A program made the position numbers and the translations under genes. 64,000 nucleotides of DNA from an uncultured Gammaproteobacteria bacterium (GTDB taxonomy: Bacteria > Pseudomonadota > Gammaproteobacteria > Pseudomonadales > Pseudohongiellaceae). The stretch spans positions 90,909 to 154,908 of the forward strand of contig CAJXVC010000010.1 in assembly GCA_913060975.1 (NCBI GenBank). The letters run 5' to 3'. Position 1 is the stretch's first letter. Every line of letters starts with the position of its first letter. Below are positions 17,924 through 26,744 of the stretch, piece after piece. The notes below the pieces were generated by a model. It saw only the letters and a program-made list of their open reading frames with translations, searched no databases and was not told where the DNA came from.

Positions 17924-18568
17924 ATGGGATGTGAATTCATGTACACCCGCAAACGACGAATTTCCCTATTTAGCCAATTAACAGTCTTGCTGGCCGGCAG
18001 TTTGCTTGCGAGCTCGGTGTTTGCCGATATGCTGAAAAGCGTAACACGACAGGAATGTGTGCGCGGCGATTGCGAAAACGGCAGGGGCACGCTGGAGTTG
18101 ACCACCGAGTGGGGCAAAGGCAGCTATGTCGGTGAGTTTCTCAATGGCAAGTTTAATGGTTATGGCCGACTTGAAATACCGGTGACGTTTCTGGAAGAAG
18201 AAATCTATATTGGCAATTGGTCCAATGGCATTCGCGCAGGGCGCGGTACGCACTGGAATGGCCAGGGCAATCTTTATATAGGCCAATGGCAGAATGACAA
18301 GCGCCATGGTCATGGTTCCTATTTCTTCAAATTGACCGACTGGGAAGAAAACGCCCACACTGAATTTTGGCTTCAGGAAAACACCGAGAACTACACCGGT
18401 GAATTCGTCAACGATCACTATCAAGGCACAGGGGTCTACCGTTGGCCTGATGGTCAGAAATACGAAGGTGAATTTTTTGCCAGTGAAAAGCACGGCCCGG
18501 GCACGTTTTACTATACGACTGGCACAGCCCGTCAACAGTTCTGGGAATACGGGAAGTTGTTGTACTAG
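17924..18568 (+). CDS. Exported MORN-repeat protein
   Basis: 214 residues. ATG 17939 would give a cleaner signal peptide (charged MYTRKRR, then [17 protein letters not shown]); ATG 17924 adds five residues. Five MORN repeats follow, for example [59 protein letters not shown] and [18 protein letters not shown] repeats form extended beta-hairpin strips and usually mediate protein or membrane contacts. An N-terminal pair CVRGDCENG could make a disulfide in the periplasm. There is no enzymatic domain. The stop lies 47 bases before pdxH, so the two may share a transcript. Confidence 0.85.
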   Translation: MGCEFMYTRKRRISLFSQLTVLLAGSLLASSVFADMLKSVTRQECVRGDCENGRGTLELTTEWGKGSYVGEFLNGKFNGYGRLEIPVTFLEEEIYIGNWSNGIRAGRGTHWNGQGNLYIGQWQNDKRHGHGSYFFKLTDWEENAHTEFWLQENTENYTGEFVNDHYQGTGVYRWPDGQKYEGEFFASEKHGPGTFYYTTGTARQQFWEYGKLLY

Positions 18569-18615
18569 TTGCATTCGGCAGTAGCAACACGCCACTCACT
18601 ATTCAAGGGAAGGTT

Positions 18616-19251
18616 ATGAATCTGGAATCTCTGCGACGGGAGTATTTGCGTGGCGGCTTGGACAGGGAAGACTTGCACGAAGATCCCTTTGAGCAATTCA
18701 GTCTGTGGATGCAGCAGGCGATTGATCTTCAGTTCCCCGACCCGACAGCAATGACGGTTGCCACAGTCGATGCCGATGGTCAGCCTTCGCAACGTATCGT
18801 CTTGCTCAAACATTTCGATAAACAGGGTTTCGTTTTCTATACCAACTATAGCAGTCGCAAGGCTCAGGAACTGGCGGGTAACGCAAGAATCAGTTTGCAT
18901 TTCCCGTGGCATAACATTGAGCGTCAGGTAAAAGTCTGTGGTGTTGCCAGCAAGGTGCCGAGCTCTGAGTCACTCAAGTATTTCGTCACGCGCCCGCGTG
19001 ACAGCCAGCTGGCCGCCATTGCCTCGAAGCAAAGTCACGTGTTGAGTTCCCGGTCGGTACTGCTCAATCAGTTCGAAGCGCTCAAGCAAAAATTCCAGGC
19101 TGGTGAAATACCGCTACCTGATTTTTGGGGTGGATTCCGAGTCGTTGCCAGTGAAATTGAGTTTTGGCAGGGTGGGGCCCATCGCCTGCATGATCGCTTT
19201 CGCTACATCAGGCAGGACGATGGTTGGCAGATCGATCGCCTGGCACCCTAG
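18616..19251 (+). CDS. pdxH: Pyridoxamine 5'-phosphate oxidase PdxH
   Basis: 211 residues, standard length. This FMN enzyme oxidises pyridoxine or pyridoxamine 5'-phosphate to pyridoxal 5'-phosphate in the cytoplasm. [18 protein letters not shown] is the family N-terminus. [24 protein letters not shown] contains the FMN-phosphate contacts, and the C-terminal [15 protein letters not shown] together with the final DRLAP is characteristic. AAGGGAAGG precedes the ATG. It ends tail to tail with the phosphofructokinase gene; both use the same CTAG for their stop codons. Confidence 0.97.
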   Translation: MNLESLRREYLRGGLDREDLHEDPFEQFSLWMQQAIDLQFPDPTAMTVATVDADGQPSQRIVLLKHFDKQGFVFYTNYSSRKAQELAGNARISLHFPWHNIERQVKVCGVASKVPSSESLKYFVTRPRDSQLAAIASKQSHVLSSRSVLLNQFEALKQKFQAGEIPLPDFWGGFRVVASEIEFWQGGAHRLHDRFRYIRQDDGWQIDRLAP

Positions 19252-20507
19252 GCTTTCCACTTCTTGAGTTTCTTCGGCGCCAGGACTTTCTTCAGGCGTG
19301 CATACTGCGGAATGCCGTTGCGATAGGGTGGATAGTCTTCACCAGCGATTAGCGGTGCAAAATATTTGCGCGCCTCGTCAGTAATCTGAAAGCCATCACG
19401 CGTAATGAACTTGCGTGGCATTTTCTTTTCTACGTTCGCGACATCTGCCAGTCGTGCCTCACCAATACGCCAGGAATATTTCTTGCCCTTGCCGCGCACA
19501 ATTGTCGGCATGACGGCATTCTTGCCAGCCAGGGCGAACTCCACAGCAGCCTTACCGACCGCATAAGCTTGTTCGACATCGGTCGCTGAAGCAATGTGGC
19601 GCGCGGCGCGTTGCAGATAGTCCGCAACCGCCCAATGGTATTTGTAGCCAGTTTCCTGCTTGATCATCTCGGCGATGTAAGGTGCCACTCCGCCCAGTTG
19701 GACGTGGCCGAATGCGTCGGTGCCACCGGCGTCTGCCAGAAAGCTGCCGTCGGCATTTTGCGCACCTTCGGAGACGACAATGGCGCAATAGCCGAATTTC
19801 CGGACGCTGCTCTTTACCTTGCGAATGAATTTTTCGCGATTAAATGCGATTTCCGGAAACAGGATAATATGCGGTGCATCGCCTTCCTGTTCATTGGCCA
19901 AACCAGCAGCGCCGGCAATCCAGCCAGCGTGGCGACCCATGACTTCCATGACAAATATTTTGGTGGAGCTTTCACACATGGATGCCACATCAAGGCCTGC
20001 CTCACGAATCGAGACTGCCACGTATTTTGCCACCGAGCCAAAGCCAGGACAGTTGTCTGTAACAGGCAAGTCATTGTCAACAGTTTTGGGGACGCCAATA
20101 CAGGTGATCGGGAAGCCCATCTTGAGACTCAATTGCGAGACTTTATTCGCTGTGTCCTGGGAATCACCGCCGCCGTTATAGAGGAAATAACGGATATTGT
20201 GCGCCTTGAAGACGTCCATCAGACGCTCATATTCACGCTGGTTTTCCTGATAGGATTTCAGTTTGTAGCGACATGACCCAAAGGCGCCGGCAGGTGTTGA
20301 GCGCAGCGCCGCAATAGTAGCTGCACTTTCCTTGCTGGTGTCGATCAGATTTTCGTTCAAGGCACCCACAATGCCATTCAGGCCTGCATAGACCTTGCCG
20401 ATCTTGTCCTTGTTTTGTCTGGCAGTCTCGATGACACCGCAAGCACTGGCATTAATGACTGAAGTCACGCCTCCCGATTGGGCGTAAAACATATTGGCCT
20501 TGGTCAT
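19248..20507 (-). CDS. pfp: 6-phosphofructokinase, pyrophosphate-dependent type
   Basis: 419 residues from ATG 20507, with AGAGGA 12 bases upstream. It interconverts fructose 6-phosphate and fructose 1,6-bisphosphate. The substrate loop reads [14 protein letters not shown], the phosphoryl-donor site [10 protein letters not shown], and the catalytic loop [10 protein letters not shown], with Lys in front of T-x-D-N-D, the feature associated with PPi- rather than ATP-dependent enzymes. MGRHAGWIA is the fructose-phosphate site. A PPi enzyme would make the step reversible and save ATP. The donor assignment rests on these motif residues and has not been tested. Confidence 0.9.
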   Translation of the reverse strand: MTKANMFYAQSGGVTSVINASACGVIETARQNKDKIGKVYAGLNGIVGALNENLIDTSKESAATIAALRSTPAGAFGSCRYKLKSYQENQREYERLMDVFKAHNIRYFLYNGGGDSQDTANKVSQLSLKMGFPITCIGVPKTVDNDLPVTDNCPGFGSVAKYVAVSIREAGLDVASMCESSTKIFVMEVMGRHAGWIAGAAGLANEQEGDAPHIILFPEIAFNREKFIRKVKSSVRKFGYCAIVVSEGAQNADGSFLADAGGTDAFGHVQLGGVAPYIAEMIKQETGYKYHWAVADYLQRAARHIASATDVEQAYAVGKAAVEFALAGKNAVMPTIVRGKGKKYSWRIGEARLADVANVEKKMPRKFITRDGFQITDEARKYFAPLIAGEDYPPYRNGIPQYARLKKVLAPKKLKKWKA

Positions 20508-20641
20508 GAGATAACAACGTCCTCTTACTGAAATAGTGCAAAGCGCCCATGGTACTCGCTGGGCCCATGCCTTGCCAGTCGCTCTGGATTGATGCCAAAA
20601 TCGCTGTCCGTTCACAGATGTTGCTTCCAGTGGGAATTGTT

Positions 20642-21214
20642 ATGCGAATTATCGTGGCCATGTCAGGTGCCAGTGGAGTGATCTACGGCATTCGCCTGTT
20701 GCAGGCTCTGCAAGAAGCCCCCGATGTCGAGACACATCTGGTTCTGTCAGACTCGGCTCAGATAAACATCGCCGTCGAAACTGACTGGGCGGTGAGTGAG
20801 GTCAAGGAGCTGGCCGATCATGTGCATTCCAACAAGGATATTGGTGCCAGCATTGCCAGTGGCTCGTTCAAGACTGCTGGCATGATTGTTTCACCTTGCG
20901 CCATGAAGACCTTGTCTGCCATCGCCAATTCTTACGCAGATTCGCTCATCGTCCGTGCTGCCGACGTGATTCTGAAGGAGCGTCGGCGTTTGGTGCTGGT
21001 GCCCCGGGAAACACCACTGCATACCGGCCACTGCGAACTCATGCTGAAAGCGAGTCAAATAGGCGCCATTTTGGCGCCACCGATGCCGGCGCATTACATC
21101 AAGCCTCAGTCCATAGATGATCTGGTCAACCATCATGTTGGCCGACTCCTGGATTTGTTTGATCTGGACACGGATCTGGTGAAGCGCTGGTCCGGAATCA
21201 AATCCTCTTCCTGA
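20642..21214 (+). CDS. ubiX: Flavin prenyltransferase UbiX
   Basis: 190 residues from ATG 20642; the longer upstream frame has no homologous character. It joins dimethylallyl phosphate to FMN to make the prenylated flavin used by UbiD decarboxylase in ubiquinone synthesis. RIIVAMSGASGVIYGIRLLQAL is the flavin-binding start, SGSFKTAGMIVSPCAMKTLSAIA the Ser/Cys-containing middle, and VPRETPLHTGHCELML the active-site loop. Divergent from the phosphofructokinase gene. Proximity to mpl is common in pseudomonads. Confidence 0.96.
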   Translation: MRIIVAMSGASGVIYGIRLLQALQEAPDVETHLVLSDSAQINIAVETDWAVSEVKELADHVHSNKDIGASIASGSFKTAGMIVSPCAMKTLSAIANSYADSLIVRAADVILKERRRLVLVPRETPLHTGHCELMLKASQIGAILAPPMPAHYIKPQSIDDLVNHHVGRLLDLFDLDTDLVKRWSGIKSSS

Positions 21215-21524
21215 TCAGCGCCTGTCTGTGTCGCTGCTGCGTATAACCTTGGTGTCCGGGTGGCTTACTGGTCCGGACACAGCGGTCGTTGCCGATAAAT
21301 AGAGCAATCGTTATAGCGCGTCACAGCGCCTGCCTGGCTGCAAACAGCATTCGTAAAACTGCTTGGGCATGAGTGTTTTTGGGTGTTGGGTCGTTGTTGA
21401 TGCTTTGTCCCGGCCGTAAAATGGGTGACAATGGTAGATTACTAGTACAGCAGACTCGAATATGGCGAAATGCTTGCCGGGTTTGATAAATTAGCCGTGT
21501 AAGACAATCAAAGGGGATAGCAGA
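21215..21524. other. Intergenic region between ubiX and a small membrane-protein gene
   Basis: It holds the hairpin at 21252-21280 and otherwise nothing I recognise. A weak promoter-like arrangement (TTGCCG, 17 bases, GTGTAA) lies at about 21475-21503. Confidence 0.35.
21252..21280 (+). other. Hairpin downstream of ubiX
   Basis: Perfect 8-bp inverted repeat GTGTCCGG / CCGGACAC with a 13-base loop, 38 bases after the ubiX stop. No T run follows. It is probably a transcript-end or processing structure. Confidence 0.4.
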
Positions 21525-21731
21525 ATGGAAAAAAGTGCGAGCTTTGCGCGGTATTCGAAAGGACTTTGTTGGGTAGTTGCGATCATTTCGCTGATCTTGG
21601 CGGTGCTTACTTTTACTGGCGATGCAGAGGCTGCCGTATTACGTGGTCTGCTCTGGTTGGCATTGGCGTTGGTTTTCGCGGTGTCTGCTGTTTTCTTGCC
21701 GCGCGCCTCGAAACAAGACTCCTCAGACTAA
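21525..21731 (+). CDS. Small two-helix membrane protein of unknown function
   Basis: 68 residues. AAAGGGG lies nine bases ahead of the ATG, and two hydrophobic segments (LCWVVAIISLILAVLTF and LRGLLWLALALVFAVSAVFL) are separated by a short acidic turn, with a polar tail. I recognise no family. Good translation signals and clean membrane topology support it as real. It is tail to tail with the DUF2390 gene. Confidence 0.6.
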   Translation: MEKSASFARYSKGLCWVVAIISLILAVLTFTGDAEAAVLRGLLWLALALVFAVSAVFLPRASKQDSSD

Positions 21732-21747
21732 CAGCCCAGCAGCAGGC

Positions 21748-22395
21748 TCAGAGGTGATTCGATGCTGACTGTGCATCGCCTGTCTGCCACAGTTCCGAAG
21801 CTACGCCCACCAGATGGGCGTATTTATTTTGCATTCTTTGGTTATAGTGCATCGCTTGTTGCAAGGCTTGCAGATTGCGCATCATGATTGTTGCCAAATC
21901 CCCCTCTTCGCAGGTTGCTGGACCTGCCTGCACCCCCATGTTTGCCTCCGCCTGAGCCTTCGTGTTCATTGCCTTGGCTTCCAGTAGCTGAAGCTGTAGC
22001 TTTTCAGCGTCGAGTTCACAGTGCTTGACCTGCTGCCGGAGCCGGTCGCGAGCATGATCGAATTCTTCCTGGCCGGGCAGGAAAAGTGCCATTGATTCAG
22101 CGCTATTCATCTCATTGGTTGGTCTCGCAGAGTCTGCGCCGCGCATGGCTTTCATGCGGCGCCGTATGTGGCGCAGAGGGGCTACAACTTCAGCACGCCA
22201 TTGTTGCGAGATTTGGCGAGCGGCCGTCAGATCGGATTGTCTGAATTCACCCAGCTGACCTGCATACCACAAGCTGAACAGCAGCAGCGTCACATCGACA
22301 TCGTATTCATCCTGCAAAAACAAGCAGCAGTCGGCGATCCCGTCTGCGGCGTAGAGAGTGCAGGAAAATGTCCACAAAGATTGCTTTTGATACAC
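21748..22395 (-). CDS. TIGR02444/DUF2390 family protein
   Basis: The N-terminal region LWTFSCTLYAADGIADCCLFLQDEYDVDVTLL is the hallmark of this uncharacterised gammaproteobacterial family (conserved aromatic-W, L-Q-D and D-V-x-x-L-L). A Gln/Glu-rich helical C-terminus follows. The start is uncertain: GTG 22395 places the conserved block near the N-terminus as in the family, while the open frame reaches a TTG at 22473; neither has a clear ribosome-binding site. It is divergent from mpl, with the promoters probably overlapping the 5' end of this frame. No function is known. Confidence 0.75.
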   Translation of the reverse strand: MYQKQSLWTFSCTLYAADGIADCCLFLQDEYDVDVTLLLFSLWYAGQLGEFRQSDLTAARQISQQWRAEVVAPLRHIRRRMKAMRGADSARPTNEMNSAESMALFLPGQEEFDHARDRLRQQVKHCELDAEKLQLQLLEAKAMNTKAQAEANMGVQAGPATCEEGDLATIMMRNLQALQQAMHYNQRMQNKYAHLVGVASELWQTGDAQSASNHL

Positions 22396-22490
22396 GGAGT
22401 TGTCTGCTGTCTGTGAATTCCGGGGCCATGCTAACTCAGGATTTATGCTATAAACACGTTTTTTCGCGGCCAATTCGGATCAGGACAGAC

Positions 22491-23912
22491 ATGCATATTC
22501 ATATATTGGGAATCTGCGGCACTTTTATGGGAAGCCTCGCAGTCCTGGCAAAACAACTGGGCCATGAAGTCAGCGGCAGTGACAGCAACGTCTACCCGCC
22601 GATGAGCACGCAACTTGAGCAATTGGGCATTCAATTGCAGGAAGGCTACGAGGAGCAGCACCTCAAGCCAGCGCCTGATCTGGTCATCATTGGTAATGCC
22701 ATGTCGCGCGGTAATGCCGCTGTGGAATATGTCCTCAACGAGGGGCTGACCTACCTTTCAGGCCCGCAATGGCTGGCGCAATATGTGCTGCAAGGGCGTT
22801 GGGTCCTTGGCGTGGCCGGCACTCATGGCAAGACCACAACCAGTGCAATCCTGACCTGGATTCTCAGTTATGCGGGTCTTAAACCTGGCTATTTGATTGG
22901 TGGTGTTACCAATAATTTCCCGCAGTCTGCCGATTTGGGTGATTCTGATTTTTTTGTGGTCGAGGCGGATGAATATGATAGTGCATTCTTTGATAAGCGT
23001 TCCAAATTTGTTCACTACTCGCCTAGAACGGCAATCCTGAATAACCTCGAATTCGATCACGCTGATATCTTTGCTGATCTTGCCGCGATTGAAAAACAGT
23101 TTCATCATCTGGTGCGGACAATTCCGGGCAATGGCCTGATTCTTACACCCTTTGATGACGCCAACCTTGAGTCTGTTCTTGAGCAGGGTTGCTGGAGCGG
23201 CAGGCAGACATTCGGGATCGATGTGCCAGCCGCAGAAAGCCGCCAACGGGCTAGCGCCGATCGTGTCTTCTGGAATGCAGAACTGGCTGAGGCGTCCGGC
23301 TCGCAATTCGATCTTGTCAAATACGGCGGCGACAATGCCGCGGAACTCGCCAGACATACAGTGCGCTGGCAGATGTCCGGGTTGCACAATGTCAATAATG
23401 CTGTTGCTGCGATTGCCGCTGCCCATCATGTAGGTGTGTCGGTGGATGCGGCCTGTGCAGCTCTGACGGAGTTTGCTGGAGTTAAGCGGCGCCAGGAGCT
23501 GCGCGGCGAAGTGGCAGGCATTCGTGTCTATGACGATTTTGCGCATCACCCAACTGCAATCAAGATTACTCTGGAAGGGTTGGCAGCCAAGCTGCAGCAA
23601 GAAACTGGCCGCGGCAAACTAATTGCTGTGATTGAGCCCAGATCCAATACCATGCAGATGGGCATACATCAGGATGAATTGAACCAATCCTGTCTGGCAG
23701 CAGATATGGTAATCTGGTTTAAACCACAAGGTGCCGGCCTTGATTTCGAGTCTCTGCTCAGGGATAGCAAAGTCCCAGCTGAAGCGTTTTCCACGGTGGC
23801 AGAGATCGTCGACTTTCTCACAGGGGCAGCGAATACCGGCGACTCCATTGTGGTGATGAGCAATGGCGGTTTCGGTGGCATCCATGAAAAACTCCTTGCT
23901 GCATTGCAATAA
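22491..23912 (+). CDS. mpl: Murein tripeptide ligase Mpl
   Basis: 473 residues from ATG 22491, preceded by AGGA at seven-base spacing. It attaches L-Ala-gamma-D-Glu-meso-DAP recovered from wall turnover to UDP-MurNAc, in the cytoplasmic peptidoglycan recycling pathway. The MurC-like N-terminal nucleotide fold begins HIHILGICGTFMGSLAVLA, the ATP P-loop is GVAGTHGKTTTSA, the central motif is EADEYDSAFFDKRSKF (metal and substrate), and the C-terminal ligase domain contains YDDFAHHPTAIK and EPRSNTMQMG. Those features separate Mpl from MurC. Confidence 0.96.
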   Translation: MHIHILGICGTFMGSLAVLAKQLGHEVSGSDSNVYPPMSTQLEQLGIQLQEGYEEQHLKPAPDLVIIGNAMSRGNAAVEYVLNEGLTYLSGPQWLAQYVLQGRWVLGVAGTHGKTTTSAILTWILSYAGLKPGYLIGGVTNNFPQSADLGDSDFFVVEADEYDSAFFDKRSKFVHYSPRTAILNNLEFDHADIFADLAAIEKQFHHLVRTIPGNGLILTPFDDANLESVLEQGCWSGRQTFGIDVPAAESRQRASADRVFWNAELAEASGSQFDLVKYGGDNAAELARHTVRWQMSGLHNVNNAVAAIAAAHHVGVSVDAACAALTEFAGVKRRQELRGEVAGIRVYDDFAHHPTAIKITLEGLAAKLQQETGRGKLIAVIEPRSNTMQMGIHQDELNQSCLAADMVIWFKPQGAGLDFESLLRDSKVPAEAFSTVAEIVDFLTGAANTGDSIVVMSNGGFGGIHEKLLAALQ

Positions 23913-23930
23913 TATTCATTGATGTAAACG

Positions 23931-24578
23931 ATGAAGCACATGAGTGAATTGCTAGAAATACCGCTGTTTCCGCTGAAGGTAGTTCTTTTCCCGGGTGGAA
24001 AATTAGACCTGCAGATATTCGAGCGCCGCTACATTGATTTGATCAGTAGCTGCATGCGCAGCGATTCCGGCTTTGGTGTCTGTCTGCTGAAAGCAGGTGA
24101 TGAAGTCGTGCATGGAGGTGTGCATGGAGGTGGAGATAAAGAGGCCAGGCAAACCATTCATCGCACTGGCACCTATGCGCGAATCGTGGATTGGAATCAA
24201 TTGGACAATGGCTTGCTAGGCATCACTGTCAGTGGATTCGACAAATTTCGTGTTGAGGATTGCTGGCAAAGTGACAGTGGTGTGCTGCAAGCCAAGGTGC
24301 GATTCAGTGATAGCGATAGTGTGAATGCCAAAGCCATGCCAGTCGATGATGAATATCAGCCATTGGTTGAACTATTGGAAAATCTGGAGAGACATCCGCT
24401 AGTGACGGAAAAGAAGCTGGTGATTGATCACAGTGATTTACGTGCTGTCGGTTGGCGGTTGAGCGAGTTGTTGCCTATCGAGAATGAGCAGCGACAGGAC
24501 TTGTTGGAAATTGATGACCCTGATCAGCGCATCGAAGAATTGGAGCGATTGGTCTCGGATATGGCAAATGAAGTCTGA
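23931..24578 (+). CDS. LON peptidase substrate-binding domain protein
   Basis: 215 residues made only of the Lon N-terminal (LonRbs) domain, with no AAA or protease part. LLEIPLFPLKVVLFPGGKLDLQIFERRY is the diagnostic start, followed by GFGVCLLKAGDE and a helical C-terminus. ATG 23931 or 23940. Residues about 60-68 (VHGGVHGG) result from a 12-base tandem duplication. It may recognise damaged or regulatory proteins; its partner is not known. It follows mpl by 18 bases and is probably cotranscribed. Confidence 0.88.
   Translation: MKHMSELLEIPLFPLKVVLFPGGKLDLQIFERRYIDLISSCMRSDSGFGVCLLKAGDEVVHGGVHGGGDKEARQTIHRTGTYARIVDWNQLDNGLLGITVSGFDKFRVEDCWQSDSGVLQAKVRFSDSDSVNAKAMPVDDEYQPLVELLENLERHPLVTEKKLVIDHSDLRAVGWRLSELLPIENEQRQDLLEIDDPDQRIEELERLVSDMANEV
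24108..24131 (+). repeat. 12-bp tandem duplication inside the LonRbs gene
   Basis: GTGCATGGAGGT occurs twice in direct succession and encodes V-H-G-G twice, in a loop where the family normally has one short turn. Confidence 0.75.
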
Positions 24579-24656
24579 TGCGGTGGTATCCGCAAGCTGC
24601 ATTGCCGCATAATGTTCGTACCAGATTAAATGCATTACCTGGATTGAGTTATTTCT

Positions 24657-24839
24657 GTGTTAGCTGAATTGATTGATGTGTCCGGATGGACCCACATGCA
24701 CTGGCTGGCAGCATGCATACTCGCGTTTATCGTTGTGACCGTGATTATTGTGTTGTTTCGTATCGTGACTATTTTTCGCATGACAAAAAAGACCCAGCGA
24801 ACACCCAATTTACGGCCGTTGCGACGCCGGCGACGCTAA
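24657..24839 (+). CDS. Small single-helix membrane protein, hypothetical
   Basis: 60 residues from GTG 24657. One hydrophobic helix (MHWLAACILAFIVVTVIIVLFRIVTIF) is followed by a strongly basic tail ending in five Arg, so the C-terminus should stay in the cytoplasm. GGATTGAG lies upstream at acceptable spacing. No family is recognised. It could be cotranscribed with the LonRbs gene. Confidence 0.5.
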   Translation: MLAELIDVSGWTHMHWLAACILAFIVVTVIIVLFRIVTIFRMTKKTQRTPNLRPLRRRRR

Positions 24840-24942
24840 CGCCAGTGCAATTCTTGGGCGCATTGTATTTGCAGCGCGGGCAACAAACAGCAGCAATTAA
24901 CCGGAAGATCTCTACCAAGAGTACCTGCAGATCAACAAATCA

Positions 24943-25746
24943 ATGAAAAAGACTCTGCTAATTTGTGTGCTATTTGTCGTCACCGCCAGTGAGGCCATTA
25001 TAGTGCGTCACGATGTAGACCCGGCGAGCTATGAAGTGCGCAGTATCGATTACCCAGCTGTGTTTTTTCTTGAGCGGCAAGGTAATCGCAAAGTCTGTGC
25101 TGCGACGTTGATTCACCCCCAGTGGGCGCTGACAGCGGCACATTGCACCGAAGAGACTATGCTGGGCCAGACTCTGGCGCAGCAACGCCGATTTGCCGTT
25201 GAAGTGGCAAACGAAGTGCGCGAGATAGATGTGGCCATTGTGCACCCAGACTATGACCAGAGCGCTGCCTCTGATGTGGATTTGGCGTTGCTTCGCTTTA
25301 CTGAGCCAATGGGCTTTCCGCGCCCGGTACAATTGAATCTGGACTTGCCCGAGCAGGGGCGTATCGCCAGCTTGCTGGGCTGGGGGTATTCAGGTCGTGG
25401 CACGCAGGGACGGCAATTCGATGATGGGCGCCTGCGCCGTGCCGAGAACCGTATTGATCTCGCCGAGCAGCGTCTGCGCTTGTTATTTGATGACCCCCGA
25501 CTACCTGAAGGTGCAGCCCTGCCGTTGGAGGGCACGCTGGGGTTGGGTGATAGCGGCGGTCCGGCGTTTATTGATGCAGATACCGGGCCAGTCCTGGTCG
25601 GCATTGCTGTGGGTGAAGTGCGCTCTGAAACCTATTCTGAGGAGACCCAGGGGCGCTATGGTGCGATTGCAATCTACGAACGAATCATCAATCATTTAAG
25701 CTGGATAGAGACAGTCATTGAGTCGCCGCCACCCTATGACAGCTAA
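24943..25746 (+). CDS. Exported trypsin-like serine protease (S1)
   Basis: 267 residues with a Sec signal peptide (KKTLLICVLFVVTASEA). The full S1 triad is visible: His in LTAAHCTEE, Asp in SDVDLALLRF, Ser in GLGDSGGPAFID. Cys in KVCAATLIHPQWALTAAHC makes the His-loop disulfide of trypsins. The segment after the signal (IIVRHDVDPASY) resembles the start of other secreted bacterial S1 proteases. It probably degrades protein in the periplasm or medium. No propeptide or sorting tail is evident. It stands alone. Confidence 0.9.
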   Translation: MKKTLLICVLFVVTASEAIIVRHDVDPASYEVRSIDYPAVFFLERQGNRKVCAATLIHPQWALTAAHCTEETMLGQTLAQQRRFAVEVANEVREIDVAIVHPDYDQSAASDVDLALLRFTEPMGFPRPVQLNLDLPEQGRIASLLGWGYSGRGTQGRQFDDGRLRRAENRIDLAEQRLRLLFDDPRLPEGAALPLEGTLGLGDSGGPAFIDADTGPVLVGIAVGEVRSETYSEETQGRYGAIAIYERIINHLSWIETVIESPPPYDS

Positions 25747-25932
25747 GCACATGGCCAGGCAATTGGTCTGAAAAAGATCAGTTTGCGTACCTATAAAACG
25801 GCTCCAATGCCCGGCTGATTCTCGGCGCTCGATAAGCCAGAGATCAAACTGTAAAACTGCAAAATTGATAGTTGACTAATAATTGCAAGTAGCAAGGCAG
25901 CTGAAAGCAAAACTGATTAAGAGGATGGAATC

Positions 25933-26676
25933 ATGATCAAGAAAATTTTTCTGGGTTTAATAGTACTGGTAGTGCTCGTCATTGGTGGCACATTTCTCTA
26001 TCTCGACAGTATTGTCAAAAACGGTATCGAAATTGCTGGCACGCGAGTCCTGGGCACACCGGTTCTGGTTGATTCGGTAGGTATCTCGCCATTGTCTGGT
26101 AGTGGCTCTATCAGTGAGTTAACGATTGGTAACCCGGAAGGCTACAGCGCCGAAAATGCGTTTGAATTGGGCGAGATTTCTATTGCCCTGAATACCGGCT
26201 CTATTATGAGTGACGTTATCGAAATTGATTCGATCATTATCGACAGTCCGCGGATCAGCTATGAAACTGATATTCGGACTGACAACATTCGCACGCTGTT
26301 GGCCAACATTAGTAGTGGTGGCGAGGCAGAGCCCGAGTCGGCTGCAGAGGGTGGTAGCAAGAATTTGCTGATTCACGATTTGCAAATGATTAACCCGCGT
26401 TTGGATCTCATTACCCCGGTTGCATCGGCGCCTGTGGTTATGCCTGATATCCAGCTGACTAACATCGGTACTGGCGGCAATGGGGCTACTGTAGAGGAAG
26501 TAATTCGTTTGATTCTGAACCGCGTCAATCGCGCTATTGTGGAAGGCAATATTCCGGGTGTTGAGGAGTACCGTGCGCGTGCTCAAGAACGCTTGCAAGA
26601 AGTAGAGTCTGAAGCCAGAGATGCAATCGATGATGCAGTTGAAGACATTGGCTCACGACTACGCGATATATTCTAG
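25933..26676 (+). CDS. AsmA-like membrane-anchored envelope protein
   Basis: 247 residues with one N-terminal membrane anchor (KKIFLGLIVLVVLVIGGTFLYLD). A beta-rich region with AsmA/TamB-type features follows: VKNGIEIAGTRVLGTPVLVDSVGISPLSGSG, then NPEGYSAENAFELGEISI and LLIHDLQMINPRL. The C-terminus is a charged helix. AGAGGATGGA precedes the ATG. AsmA-superfamily proteins are implicated in lipid transport between envelope membranes, but this one is far shorter than AsmA (about 600 residues), so the role is uncertain. Confidence 0.75.
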   Translation: MIKKIFLGLIVLVVLVIGGTFLYLDSIVKNGIEIAGTRVLGTPVLVDSVGISPLSGSGSISELTIGNPEGYSAENAFELGEISIALNTGSIMSDVIEIDSIIIDSPRISYETDIRTDNIRTLLANISSGGEAEPESAAEGGSKNLLIHDLQMINPRLDLITPVASAPVVMPDIQLTNIGTGGNGATVEEVIRLILNRVNRAIVEGNIPGVEEYRARAQERLQEVESEARDAIDDAVEDIGSRLRDIF

Positions 26677-26744
26677 GGCTCTGCAGCTCGCGCTTTTGAG
26701 GTGTGAATTGAGGGTATTTAGGGTATTGAGAGTAATGGGTCTAT

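Noticed and set aside
17978..18595. 205-codon minus-strand frame opposite the MORN gene
   Set aside because: The MORN repeats and signal peptide show that the plus strand is coding.
19596..20276. 226-codon plus-strand frame inside the phosphofructokinase gene
   Set aside because: Antisense shadow of a well-conserved gene; composition follows the codon bias of the real gene.
22758..23600. 280-codon open frame on the minus strand opposite mpl
   Set aside because: It lies wholly within mpl, which has complete Mpl motifs. The opposite-frame product shows no domain pattern and there is no ribosome-binding site.
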